From Synergistaceae bacterium (GTDB taxonomy: Bacteria > Synergistota > Synergistia > Synergistales > Aminobacteriaceae): a stretch of DNA of 25,653 bases. The notes beneath the pieces were generated by a model that was not told the origin of the DNA, made no database searches, and saw only the letters and a list, made by a program, of their open reading frames with translations. The stretch spans positions 1-25,653 of the forward strand of contig JAISSA010000082.1 of NCBI GenBank assembly GCA_031273365.1. Reading direction: 5' to 3'. The position numbers and the translations under genes are program-made. Shown one piece after another: positions 1 to 7,494 of this stretch (position 1 is its first letter; each line of letters begins with the position of its first letter).

Positions 1-35
1 GCTCGAGGCGACTTAACAGTTATATAAACTTATTT
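1..35. repeat. Right end of a family 3 AT-rich inverted-repeat element (cut by window edge)
   Basis: Bases 11-30 match bases 19966-19985 at 17 of 20 positions, and the similarity continues a few bases leftwards (CTCGAGGC versus CCTGAAGC). At the second site this sequence is the right arm of a long inverted repeat. This looks like the end of another copy just upstream of purH. The rest lies outside the window, so only the end can be judged. Confidence 0.5.
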
Positions 36-53
36 TACGGGGAGAATGTGTCC

Positions 54-1622
54 ATGTCGCAGTGCAGAGTAAAACGCGCGCTGATCAGCGTTTCCGATAA
101 AACGGGAATCGTGGGGTTCGCCAGGGGGCTTGTCGACCTGGGGGTCGAGATCGTCTCGACGGGCGGGACGTATAAGGAACTGACGGACGAGGGGATTCCC
201 GCGCTCTACATATCCGAGGTGACGGGCTTCCCCGAGATCCTGGACGGACGGGTAAAAACTCTGCACCCCGCGATCCACGGGGGTATTCTGGCGCGCAGGA
301 GCGATCCGGAGCACGGCAGGGCGCTGACCGAACAGGGCATCACGCCCATCGACCTGGTCGCCGTGAACCTTTACCCCTTTCAACGGACGGCGGCCCGCCG
401 CGACGCCACCTGGGAGGAGCTGATCGAAAACATCGACATCGGAGGCCCCGCGATGCTTCGCTCGGCCGCGAAAAATCACGGAGACGTCCTTGTGCTCGTC
501 TACCCGGATGACTACGACGAGGTCCTGAGCCAGCTGCGGACGACGGGCGACTGTTCGGGGGAGGATCGTGTGAAGCTGGCGCTGGCCGCCTTCCGGCACA
601 CGGCGGAGTACGACGCCTGCATCAGCGACGTCCTGGCCGCACGGAGCGCTCCGGATACCCATCCCCTCCTGCCTCCGCGGGCGACGGTGACGCTCAAAAG
701 GGTCTCCGCCCTGCGCTATGGCGAAAACCCCGGCCAGGCGGCCGCCCTTTACCGCCGGACCGACCAGACCGACGTCGCCTTTACAAACTCCTGGCAGCTC
801 CAGGGCAAGAAGCTTTCCTTCAATAACTGGCTCGATGCCGACAGCGCCTTTAAAATCGTGCAGGAACTGAACGGCTCCCTGCCCGCCGCCGTCGTCGTCA
901 AGCACATGAACCCCTGCGGCGCGGCCGTCGCGCCGACGCTCGAAGAGGCTTTCGAAAAAGCGTATGCCTCCGACCCCGTCTCGGCCTTCGGGGGGATCCT
1001 CGCCGTCTCCCATGTCGTCGCGAGCGATCTGGCGCGGAGACTGACGGACGCCTTCTGGGAGGTCGTCATCGCCCTGGGCTTCACGGACGATGCTCTGGAG
1101 ATCCTGGCAGACAGGCCCGCCCTTCGGCTTCTGATGGTCCCCGCAGAGGCGTGGGAGATAAAGCCCGCCATCGAATGGCGGAGCATTCAGGGGGGACTGC
1201 TGGCGCAGGAGCGCGACCTGCAACCGAGCCCGCCGGAGACCTGGCGGGTCGTCACCTCCCGATCGCCGACGGACTCCGAGCGGCGGGACATGGAATTTGC
1301 GTGGAAGGTCGTCAAATACGTGAAGTCGAACGCGATCGTCGTGGTGAAGGATCAGGCGACGGTGGGCGTCGGCGCGGGGCAGACGAACCGCGTGGGGGCC
1401 GCCGAAATCGCGCTGAAACAGGCGGGTGAAAAAGCGCGTGGGGCGGTGCTGGCCAGCGACGCGTTTTTCCCCTTCGGAGACACCGTGTCGCTGGCCGCGG
1501 AACACGGCATCGGGGCCATCGTCCAGCCCGGCGGCTCCCTCAGAGATCAGGAATCCACCGATGCCGCCGACAAACACGGCATCGCGATGGTCCACACCGG
1601 CGTGAGGCACTTCAGGCATTGA
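54..1622 (+). CDS. purH: Bifunctional AICAR formyltransferase / IMP cyclohydrolase (PurH)
   Basis: PurH catalyses the last two steps of de novo purine synthesis in the cytoplasm: 10-formyl-THF-dependent formylation of AICAR, then ring closure to IMP. The N-terminal MGS-like cyclohydrolase domain is plain (ALISVSDKTG near residues 9-18, STGGTYKEL, GRVKTLHPAIHGGIL). The formyltransferase domain carries the catalytic KHMNPCG motif (Lys283-His284, counting from the ATG at 54). It ends with the family motifs SDAFFPFGD and QPGGSLRD. At 522 aa the length is normal. A GTG at 48 is also in frame, but GGGGAG at 39-44 sits 9 bases before the ATG at 54 and only 3 before the GTG, so 54 is preferred. The next gene is about 220 bp away, across a family 1 repeat. 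No other purine gene is in the window. Confidence 0.96.
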   Translation: MSQCRVKRALISVSDKTGIVGFARGLVDLGVEIVSTGGTYKELTDEGIPALYISEVTGFPEILDGRVKTLHPAIHGGILARRSDPEHGRALTEQGITPIDLVAVNLYPFQRTAARRDATWEELIENIDIGGPAMLRSAAKNHGDVLVLVYPDDYDEVLSQLRTTGDCSGEDRVKLALAAFRHTAEYDACISDVLAARSAPDTHPLLPPRATVTLKRVSALRYGENPGQAAALYRRTDQTDVAFTNSWQLQGKKLSFNNWLDADSAFKIVQELNGSLPAAVVVKHMNPCGAAVAPTLEEAFEKAYASDPVSAFGGILAVSHVVASDLARRLTDAFWEVVIALGFTDDALEILADRPALRLLMVPAEAWEIKPAIEWRSIQGGLLAQERDLQPSPPETWRVVTSRSPTDSERRDMEFAWKVVKYVKSNAIVVVKDQATVGVGAGQTNRVGAAEIALKQAGEKARGAVLASDAFFPFGDTVSLAAEHGIGAIVQPGGSLRDQESTDAADKHGIAMVHTGVRHFRH

Positions 1623-1662
1623 CCCCCGGTGCGCGCGCGGGGCCCTGACCTGAAACGGGTAT

Positions 1663-1816
1663 CCGTTCAAGCCCTGTACGTTCAGTCTTGCCCTGGAGCC
1701 GCTCAGGGCGACACCGGGGGGTTCAGGGGGGGCCAGTACCCTTCCCATCCAGAAAGCTGAGGAAGGGGCAGACTCTGAGCCACAGGGGCGAACGGGCTCT
1801 GCCCCCCTGAGTTTCA
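1663..1816 (+). repeat. Family 1 palindromic intergenic element, copy A
   Basis: The left part (CCGTTCAAGCCCTGTACG, then TTCAGTCTTGCCCTG) matches the left ends of the copies at 9480 and, inverted, 22608 and 24808. The right part (CTTCCC...GAGGAAGGGGCAGA...GGGGCGAACGGGCTCTGCCC) matches the right half of the copy at 7177. Nested inverted repeats GGGCAGA/GCTCTGCCC and CTTCCC/GGAAGG would fold into hairpins. The element fills almost the whole gap between purH and the Na/Pi transporter and stops at the first possible ATG of that gene. Confidence 0.6.
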
Positions 1817-1843
1817 ATGGTTAAAAAAAAGGGAGCCTGGTCG

Positions 1844-3484
1844 ATGTCTCCGTATTTTCACTATATTGTCAACCTTTTGGGGGGTATATGCCTTTTCCTT
1901 TACGGGGTTTCCCAGTCCACGGAGGCCTTCCGCTCGGCGTTCAGCACCCGGGCGCGCGAGGCGATGATCCGTTTCACGCAGAAAAAGCCCCAGGCGATGA
2001 TCTTCGGCGCGGCGCTGGCCGCCGTGGCGCAGGGCAGCACGGTCTCGACCTCGATCGCCATCGGCTTCGTCGACGTCGGGATGCTGACGCCCGTCGGCTC
2101 GGTCGTCGTGATGATGGGGGCGAGCATCGGGGGGACCTTCGTCACGTTCCTCATCAGCCTCGACATCGTGAGCTTTTCGCCGCTGCTGCTGGCGGTGAGC
2201 TTTATGATGACGCGCTTTGGGCACGGCTGGGCGGAAAAGGCCGGAAACGTGCTTCACGCGATCTCCCTGATCCTCATTGGAATGCTTCTGCTGAAGCTCG
2301 GGGTCGATCCCCTTCTGAGCGATCCCGCCGTTCGGGAGGCCGTCGTCGGAATCACCCGGAGGCCCCTCACGATGTTTTTCGCGGCCGTGCTGGGAACGGC
2401 CATTTTGCAGAGTTCGGCGTCGGTCATGGCGCTTGCCGTCACCATCGCCATCAGCGGGGCTCTGCCGGGGAGCGCGGTGTTCCCCGTGGCGCTGGGCTCG
2501 CATCTGGGCAGCACCGTCACGATGCTTCTGGCGGCTACGGGAGGACGCCGCAACGCGCGCATGCTCGGCGTGGCGACGTTCCTCTACAAGCTGGCGGGGG
2601 TCGTCGCGTTCGTGCCCTTCGTTCCATGGTTGAACGCCCTTCCGGACCGACTGGGGTTTTCCATGCCGACCAGCATCGTGCTGGCTCAGGCGCTTCTGGT
2701 CTTTCTGAACGCCGCGATTTTCTATCCCTGGCCCCAGGTTCTGCTCCACGGCAGCGCTCGCGTCCTCTCCCACGCTCATGCCGCAGACCTCGGGGTTCCG
2801 GTCTTCCTGGACGACGGCCTGCTCGAAATTCCGTCGCTGGCCGCCCGGCTTCTGGCGAAAGAAATGATACGCCTGACCAACTGCATCGAGGCGCTCCTGC
2901 AGACGCAGCTTTACCCGGAGAGCGGAGGGGGCGAGCTGGGAAAGCTCCTGCCGAACGCGATAACGGAGCTGACCGGAGCGTGCGAACAGTACATGTACGC
3001 CATTCAACCCCCCTCCATAGCGGAGGACCCCGCCGCGGTCCGGGAGTATCGAACGATCTCCTACGCCATGCTGTCTCTCAGGGAGACCGCGCGCCTCGCG
3101 ACGGGGCATTTTTGCGCGCTGCTCGAAAACCGGGAGCTCGACGGGCTGGCGGGCGAGATGGGGAGGGCGGAATGGGATAAAATGGCGTCGCTCTTCATGG
3201 GAACGGTCCGGGACGCCTTTCACGCCTTTTCTCTGGGCGACGCGGATCTCGCCCGGAGAGCGCTCGACAGGGAAATGGAGTTCGAGAAATTCGCGTTTTT
3301 TTTGCGTTCACAGATTCTGGAGGGCGAGACGGGACGCCGGAGCAATTCCGCACTGGTGGATTTTCTCACCGTGGCGGGGCGTCTGGTGCACTCCGCCCTC
3401 GAGATCGTTCGCGGAGACGTCTTTGTCCGGCTGATGCGGGGCGAAATTCAGAAGAAGGCGGGGAAGTTTTTTGGACAGGAATAA
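1844..3484 (+). CDS. Na+/phosphate cotransporter (PNaS family) with C-terminal PhoU-like domain
   Basis: Integral inner-membrane protein predicted to import (or export, as proposed for E. coli YjbB) inorganic phosphate coupled to Na+. About the first 300 residues are hydrophobic helices with two inverted PNaS repeats. Each has the glutamine-serine signature: QGSTVSTSIAIG near residue 62 and QSSASVMALA near residue 189. Glycine-rich stretches such as GASIGGTF lie between them. The remaining 240 or so residues are helical and acidic, resembling a PhoU domain. An ATG at 1817 adds nine residues (MVKKKGAWS) but has a repeat, not a ribosome site, before it. GGGAG at 1831-1835 lies 8 bases before the ATG at 1844, so 1844 is preferred (546 aa). 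The stop overlaps the start of phoU, suggesting translational coupling. The substrate follows from the family and the phoU neighbour. Confidence 0.9.
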   Translation: MSPYFHYIVNLLGGICLFLYGVSQSTEAFRSAFSTRAREAMIRFTQKKPQAMIFGAALAAVAQGSTVSTSIAIGFVDVGMLTPVGSVVVMMGASIGGTFVTFLISLDIVSFSPLLLAVSFMMTRFGHGWAEKAGNVLHAISLILIGMLLLKLGVDPLLSDPAVREAVVGITRRPLTMFFAAVLGTAILQSSASVMALAVTIAISGALPGSAVFPVALGSHLGSTVTMLLAATGGRRNARMLGVATFLYKLAGVVAFVPFVPWLNALPDRLGFSMPTSIVLAQALLVFLNAAIFYPWPQVLLHGSARVLSHAHAADLGVPVFLDDGLLEIPSLAARLLAKEMIRLTNCIEALLQTQLYPESGGGELGKLLPNAITELTGACEQYMYAIQPPSIAEDPAAVREYRTISYAMLSLRETARLATGHFCALLENRELDGLAGEMGRAEWDKMASLFMGTVRDAFHAFSLGDADLARRALDREMEFEKFAFFLRSQILEGETGRRSNSALVDFLTVAGRLVHSALEIVRGDVFVRLMRGEIQKKAGKFFGQE

Positions 3485-4154
3485 ATCTGTAGAGTCCTAC
3501 CTGTACTCGCTGGACAGGGAACGCATTGTCCGGCTCGTCATGAAAATGGGGCTGATGGTGGACTCCGCCCTGGAGGACGCGATACGGGCCTTTACGGAAT
3601 CCGACGGGGCCCTGGCGGAAAAGGTCGTGTCGGGCGACGACGAGGTGGACGCTGTGGAGGAGGAGGTCGATCTCGAGTGCCTTCGATCGATCGCCATGCG
3701 CCAGCCCGTCCGGGAAGAGCTGCGTTTTGTTTTCGCGGTGCTCAAGACGATAACGGACCTCGAGCGCATAGGGGACGAGTCGGTCAACATCGCCCGCTGG
3801 GCCGTGAGCCTGAAAAAATATCCACGGACCCCCGTCAACCCGACGCTCCTCAGGATGCAGGACGTCGCCCGGGGGATGCTCCGCGACGCGCTGGAGGTAT
3901 TCAGCACCTCGAACGGGGACATGTCCGCGGAAATCTGCCGCCGGGACGACCAGCTCGACAGAATGTACTCGATCGTGTTCGAGGAATTCATCGATCAGAT
4001 GGCCTCCCCCGGATCGGGAGACGCGAACACGATTCGCGCCGTCGCCGGCCAGATGTGGATGGCGCGTCACCTGGAGCGAATCGGCGACCACGTGACGAAT
4101 ATCGCGGAACGCGTCTACTTCATGGACAAGGGGAAAACCCTGGCGAAGGAGTAA
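3471..4154 (+). CDS. phoU: PhoU-family phosphate homeostasis regulator
   Basis: Soluble cytoplasmic protein of 227 aa made of two three-helix PhoU repeats. Each carries the acidic metal-binding signature: LERIGDESVNIARWA near residues 98-112 and LERIGDHVTNIAERV near 203-217. Family members adjust phosphate transporters and phosphate signalling; here the obvious partner is the overlapping Na/Pi cotransporter. Translation starts at a TTG inside the last codons of the upstream gene (14-base overlap), with a GGCGGGGAAG purine stretch just before it. No PstSCAB or PhoR/PhoB genes are present, so this PhoU probably serves the Na/Pi system rather than a Pst ABC transporter. That last point is inference from context. 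Confidence 0.93.
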   Translation: MDRNKSVESYLYSLDRERIVRLVMKMGLMVDSALEDAIRAFTESDGALAEKVVSGDDEVDAVEEEVDLECLRSIAMRQPVREELRFVFAVLKTITDLERIGDESVNIARWAVSLKKYPRTPVNPTLLRMQDVARGMLRDALEVFSTSNGDMSAEICRRDDQLDRMYSIVFEEFIDQMASPGSGDANTIRAVAGQMWMARHLERIGDHVTNIAERVYFMDKGKTLAKE

Positions 4155-4194
4155 AGGTAAACGGGGTAAGGGAAACAGGAATAAAACAAATGTT

Positions 4195-4211
4195 CCGGCA
4201 GCTGTTGCCGG
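4195..4211 (+). other. Small hairpin downstream of phoU
   Basis: CCGGCA (4195-4200) pairs perfectly with TGCCGG (4206-4211) around a 5-base loop, 40 bases after the phoU stop. No T run follows, so it is not a classical terminator. It may protect or pause the transcript ahead of the stronger hairpin at 4265. Confidence 0.35.
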
Positions 4212-4264
4212 GAGGCGCATGAAACCAAAAGAAACCAAAACCACGCAAAACAGCCTGAAACAAC

Positions 4265-4295
4265 GAAGGCGCAGGAAGCCGCTCCCTGCGCCTTC
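4265..4295. terminator. Perfect 11-bp hairpin between convergent genes, probable bidirectional terminator
   Basis: GAAGGCGCAGG (4265-4275) and CCTGCGCCTTC (4285-4295) form a perfect 11-bp stem with a 9-base loop. It lies between phoU (plus, ends 4154) and the DHH gene (minus, ends 4311). On the plus strand a T run (4307-4312) follows somewhat late; on the minus strand the flank reads GTTGTTTCAGGCTGTTTT. Position and symmetry favour termination from both sides. Confidence 0.7.
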
Positions 4296-4310
4296 ACATA
4301 CGCAGGGTTT

Positions 4311-5267
4311 TTAAAATTCCTCGAAGCCCGCGATGTTGAGCATCTGCCAGTTGCGGGCGTTGATCTCCTCGATAATCTCCTTCAGGATACGGTCGACCTC
4401 GGAGTAGGGGACCTGGCAGGTTCCCACCCTGCGGTGTCCGCCGCCGCCGTACTTCAGCATCAGCTTACCGACGTCCACCGTTGCGGTGCGGTTCAGGATG
4501 CTGTATCCCACGGAAAATACGCAAAACTGCTTTTCGCGCCCGTCGAAAACGCGCACCGAAACGTTCTGGTCGGGGAAAAGAGCGTAGATCACGTGGCGAT
4601 TGCCGACGTAGGTCTCCTCCACCCCGCGCAGGTCCGTAATGACGGCGGCGCCCTCGACCCAGGAGTTGTCCTGCATCATCCTGACGAAAGCGTCCCTGTG
4701 CTCGTCGTAAAGGCGCACCCGCTCCTGCAGGTCGTCAAGCTGCATGATTTCTTCGATCTCCATCGTACGCAGATGTTCAATCAGGCAATCCATAAGCTGA
4801 TAGTTGGAGATGCGAAAATCTCGGTAACGGCCGAATCCCGTGCGGGGGTCCATGATGAAGGAGAGCAGCACCATCCCCTGAGGATCGAGCACCTCCTCGC
4901 GGGTGAAATGGGCCGAGTCGCACTTGTCCGCGTCCATGACCATCTGCTTGAACCGCGCAAGACGTCCTTTCGCTCCTCCGTAGTATTCATAAATGACGCG
5001 GGCGCAGCTCGGCGCCGGCCAGGAGGCCCCCACGTATTTATATTGGTACATCAGCTTTCTGGCATCCTCGCTGGTGTGATGATCGAACCACATCCCGCAA
5101 CCCGGAGCGTAAGGGACGTTCACCAGAATGTCGTCGCCCGTAACGGCGATGATGCCGTCCTGAATATCTTTGGGATGTACGAATTTTTTCTCCTCGAAAA
5201 GATCCAGTTCCTTGAGTAAAACGGCACACATCAGACCATCAAAGTCAGATCGGGTTAGAAGACGCAT
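4311..5267 (-). CDS. DHH/DHHA1 family phosphoesterase (exopolyphosphatase-like)
   Basis: Cytoplasmic Mn2+-dependent phosphoesterase of 318 aa. Motifs appear in the order expected of the DHH superfamily: TRSDFDG (Asp8, Asp10), the signature DHH at 62-64 within WFDHHTS, Asp112/Asp114 in DADKCDS, and the DHHA1 substrate loop GGGGHRRVG at 274-282. Family members include exopolyphosphatase, inorganic pyrophosphatase, nanoRNase/pAp phosphatase and RecJ. The short length without RecJ extensions favours a small-molecule, nanoRNA or polyphosphate substrate. Convergence with a Na/Pi transporter and PhoU makes a phosphate-related role attractive, but the substrate cannot be read from sequence. GGAGGTGA lies just before the ATG and fixes the start. 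It appears to be transcribed alone. Confidence 0.85.
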   Translation of the reverse strand: MRLLTRSDFDGLMCAVLLKELDLFEEKKFVHPKDIQDGIIAVTGDDILVNVPYAPGCGMWFDHHTSEDARKLMYQYKYVGASWPAPSCARVIYEYYGGAKGRLARFKQMVMDADKCDSAHFTREEVLDPQGMVLLSFIMDPRTGFGRYRDFRISNYQLMDCLIEHLRTMEIEEIMQLDDLQERVRLYDEHRDAFVRMMQDNSWVEGAAVITDLRGVEETYVGNRHVIYALFPDQNVSVRVFDGREKQFCVFSVGYSILNRTATVDVGKLMLKYGGGGHRRVGTCQVPYSEVDRILKEIIEEINARNWQMLNIAGFEEF

Positions 5268-5514
5268 CCCCCTGTCACCTCCGAAAAATGGAACACTGCC
5301 TAACAGCGCTCTTATTGTAACTCATAATCGACTTTACGCAAAGGAGAGAATTCCCTCAAATCGTTATACTATTCCAGCCCTGGAATTTGCCGTACCGACG
5401 CCGTTCCCGCAAGCGTTCGGGCCTCGGGGACGCGTTTCCTTCCTTATTATCGTCATGAAAGAAGCTTCAGAAAAAAAGCTCAGGATTCCCCATCTCAGAG
5501 GAGCAGGGTTCGTT
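5268..5514. other. Gap between DHH gene and rocB (both minus strand)
   Basis: The part next to the DHH gene holds its ribosome site and a possible promoter. Downstream of rocB (reading minus) there is a GAGC followed by a run of seven T near 5473-5479. The preceding stem is weak (about 4 bp), so I do not call a terminator. No protein gene is supported. Confidence 0.4.
5314..5341 (-). promoter_or_regulatory. Possible sigma70-type promoter for the DHH gene
   Basis: Read on the minus strand, TTGCGT (-35-like) is followed after 16 bases by TACAAT (-10-like, one mismatch to TATAAT). It lies about 50 bases upstream of the start codon in an AT-rich stretch. It is pattern-based only. Confidence 0.3.
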
Positions 5515-7149
5515 TTAATCTGCATTTGCCCGGCAGTGACAACGGACGATCGAGGAGATGAAAAGCTTCAGCATCGACGGAAGCAGATTGAAGGAATAAT
5601 CCAGTTCCACTCTTTCCGTAATCTTATGGGCGTCCTTTCCAATCGGACCCAGGACGACCGGGGGGATGTCGATCTTCCGCAGGTCCGGGAGGGGCAGGCC
5701 ATATCCGCGATCCCACAGGGGGAAATTGGCCGCCAGAGGGGCGAGGTCCCCGGGACGCCCCTCGAAACCCGTGTAGCTCAGGTCGGTGATGCCCTGAAAT
5801 ATTTCCACCTCTTTCAGTTCGAGCCCCCGCTTCGAGAGCTCGCTCCGAACGGCGGAGGCGGCGACGCGCACCGCCCGCTCGTGCAGGTTCCTTCCCTCGT
5901 TGGTTCGCGGCGGATAAAACGGAGGAAGGAACCCCACGACGACGAGAGGGCCCTTCTCTCCCGCGAGGTCGAGGGCCCGGGACAAAAAGGCGATGTTGCG
6001 CTCGCGCGCGTCGGTCTCCGGGGTGGAGAACTCCGCGAAAAGGCGTTCTTTCGACCCCAGGGCCGCGGCCGCCCTGTCCAGAACCTCCTCCACGGCAAGC
6101 ACGCGAAAGGCCCAGTCCCCGTGGCCCACGCGCGACAGCGCGTCCCGCATCGCCGCGGCCGCCTTTTCCTTCATGAATTCCAGGACGGACGCCGGCGTCT
6201 TCTCCACGGTCAGGCAGTTGTAATAAAGGACCGTGCGCTCGGGCAGCGTCACCGCGTAGCGGTCGCGCAGGTCGCGCAGGCGCAGACAGGCCCAGGGCTG
6301 AAAGACCTGCTCCCCGCGGCGCTCCACGGTGTCGGACGCCCCATCCAGACTGGCGTTGAGGAAGGACGCGACGAGCGTCGAGTTCAGCCCCTCGTAGTAC
6401 TCCCCCACGTGAGTTTCCCGCCCCACGCAGAGGAAGAGGGGCATGATCTTCCCGATGGTTCCGTAATAAACGGCCGGTCCGGAGGATTCGAAGACGGGCT
6501 CGACGTTGACGCAGGCCAGAAAATCGAGCCCCTCTTTCTCCTGCAGACCGGCCAGAAGAGAAATCGCGCTCCTCATGCCGACGGAGTCGCCCTCCTCGTC
6601 GGGGACGAACAGCCCCATCAGGTTGAAGTCCGCCCCGGCGCTCCCGGCCGCGTGTTCCTCCAGAAGATGCAGCATCAGCGCCACCCCTGCCTTCATGTCG
6701 GAAACGCCCCTGCCGAAGAGCCAGTTGCCGGAGTTCAGGTCTTCTCTTGCCTCTTCGGGGATGTCCAGGGCCCCGATGCGCCTCGTATACTCCTCCGGGT
6801 CGAAGGCCCATGGGCGCAGGGGACCGCAGACGTCGACGTCCACCACGTCGAAATGCCCCAGCAGGATTACCGTTTTCTTCGTGGGACGCGCGGCCCGCGC
6901 CAGCGCGTAAACGGACCTGCGGCCGCAGGGATCGTCCGGCGCCTCGACGAAGCCCAGGTCCGACGCGTTTTGCCGGAAACAATCCCACCGCGAAAGCCGA
7001 TCATGGATGAAGCGCGCACACTCGTTTTCCTGCTCCGAGCCCGTCACGCTCGGAATGGCGACGAGCTCGAGCATCAGGTCGTAAATACGCCGTCCCGTTT
7101 CATTGATTTTATCTGTCGAAGACAATTGCCGCAGGACCTCCTCGCACAA
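5515..7149 (-). CDS. rocB: M20-family metallohydrolase, RocB-like
   Basis: Probable cytoplasmic zinc-dependent amidohydrolase/peptidase of up to 544 aa, the usual size for the RocB branch of M20 (B. subtilis RocB is linked to arginine utilisation, with its exact reaction unsettled). M20 metal-site motifs are visible: GHFDVVDV (His99, Asp101), GVSDMKAG (Asp151), DEEGDS (Glu185-Glu186) and a later His in ETHVGEYYEG (247) at the usual dimerisation-domain position. The C-terminal GKDAHKITERV provides the last conserved His. The longest frame starts with a TTG at 7149 that has no ribosome site. GAGGAGG lies inside its first codons, followed 11 bases later by another in-frame TTG at 7125 (minus strand, MSSTDKINE...), a plausible real start. 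No roc operon partners are adjacent, so an arginine role is only a family inference. Confidence 0.85.
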   Translation of the reverse strand: MCEEVLRQLSSTDKINETGRRIYDLMLELVAIPSVTGSEQENECARFIHDRLSRWDCFRQNASDLGFVEAPDDPCGRRSVYALARAARPTKKTVILLGHFDVVDVDVCGPLRPWAFDPEEYTRRIGALDIPEEAREDLNSGNWLFGRGVSDMKAGVALMLHLLEEHAAGSAGADFNLMGLFVPDEEGDSVGMRSAISLLAGLQEKEGLDFLACVNVEPVFESSGPAVYYGTIGKIMPLFLCVGRETHVGEYYEGLNSTLVASFLNASLDGASDTVERRGEQVFQPWACLRLRDLRDRYAVTLPERTVLYYNCLTVEKTPASVLEFMKEKAAAAMRDALSRVGHGDWAFRVLAVEEVLDRAAAALGSKERLFAEFSTPETDARERNIAFLSRALDLAGEKGPLVVVGFLPPFYPPRTNEGRNLHERAVRVAASAVRSELSKRGLELKEVEIFQGITDLSYTGFEGRPGDLAPLAANFPLWDRGYGLPLPDLRKIDIPPVVLGPIGKDAHKITERVELDYSFNLLPSMLKLFISSIVRCHCRANAD

Positions 7150-7176
7150 AACAATTGATTGCCGCTCATTCGCAGC

Positions 7177-7304
7177 CGTTCAGGCTTTGCCCTGACGGGC
7201 GCTCAGTATAATATCGGGAAGCAGGACCCCTGCCCTTCCCGTTTATCAATGAGGAAGGGACGGGTTCCGGGGGCGAACGCGCTCTGCCCGTCTGAGCCTG
7301 AACG
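7177..7304 (+). repeat. Family 1 palindromic element, copy B (most complete ends)
   Basis: The ends are an exact 10-bp inverted repeat, CGTTCAGGCT (7177-7186) and AGCCTGAACG (7295-7304). Inside, TTGCCCTGACGGGCGCTCAG mirrors the CTCTGCCCGTCTG near the right end. CGGGAAG/CTTCCCG (7215-7221, 7235-7241) forms a further internal hairpin. The left sequence is shared with the copies at 9480 and (inverted) 22608; the right half is shared with the copy at 1663. No transposase is encoded, so it resembles a MITE or other non-autonomous palindromic repeat. Confidence 0.7.
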
Positions 7305-7389
7305 TCACTCGAAATTTTACCGATCGTGCCTGACGTCGAGTTCAGGACTTTTGATTTTCAGGCCAATGCCTATACTTTACCACATGGAA

Positions 7390-7419
7390 TTGGATTTTCT
7401 GCCCGAAGTATCGTAAAAT
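7390..7419 (+). promoter_or_regulatory. Possible promoter for the 644-aa secreted protein gene
   Basis: TTGGAT (7390-7395) and TAAAAT (7414-7419) are separated by 18 bases, about 75 bases before the GTG start. The -10 is one mismatch from TATAAT; the -35 is weak. Pattern-based only. Confidence 0.3.
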
Positions 7420-7494
7420 TCCTCTGACAGGCCTCGATTCAGGGGGCCTTCTCCGGGGATCGACTATGAGGGAAAAATTGGGGAGGAATAACGC

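Larger units (their letters stand above)
7150..7494. other. 345-bp intergenic region with repeat and possible promoter
   Basis: Divergent gap between rocB (minus) and the 644-aa secreted protein gene (plus). It holds family 1 copy B (7177-7304), then a unique stretch with a possible promoter near 7390-7419 and the GGGGAGGA ribosome site at 7480-7487. An open frame at 7159-7416 runs through the repeat, lacks a ribosome site and is not supported as a gene. Confidence 0.6.

Noticed and set aside
30..1817. 595-aa open frame on the minus strand
   Set aside because: Antisense shadow of purH; the plus-strand protein has clear catalytic motifs and this one has none.
5393..5430. Possible sixth family 1 copy (CGTTCGGGCCTCGGGGACGCG)
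   Set aside because: Only scattered identity to the left core, no TTGCCCTGA block and no matching right end.
5473..5514. Intrinsic terminator after rocB
   Set aside because: A run of T is present on the minus strand, but the stem before it is only about four base pairs.
7159..7416. 85-aa frame upstream of the 644-aa gene
   Set aside because: It covers repeat copy B and the putative promoter; no ribosome site or recognisable protein.
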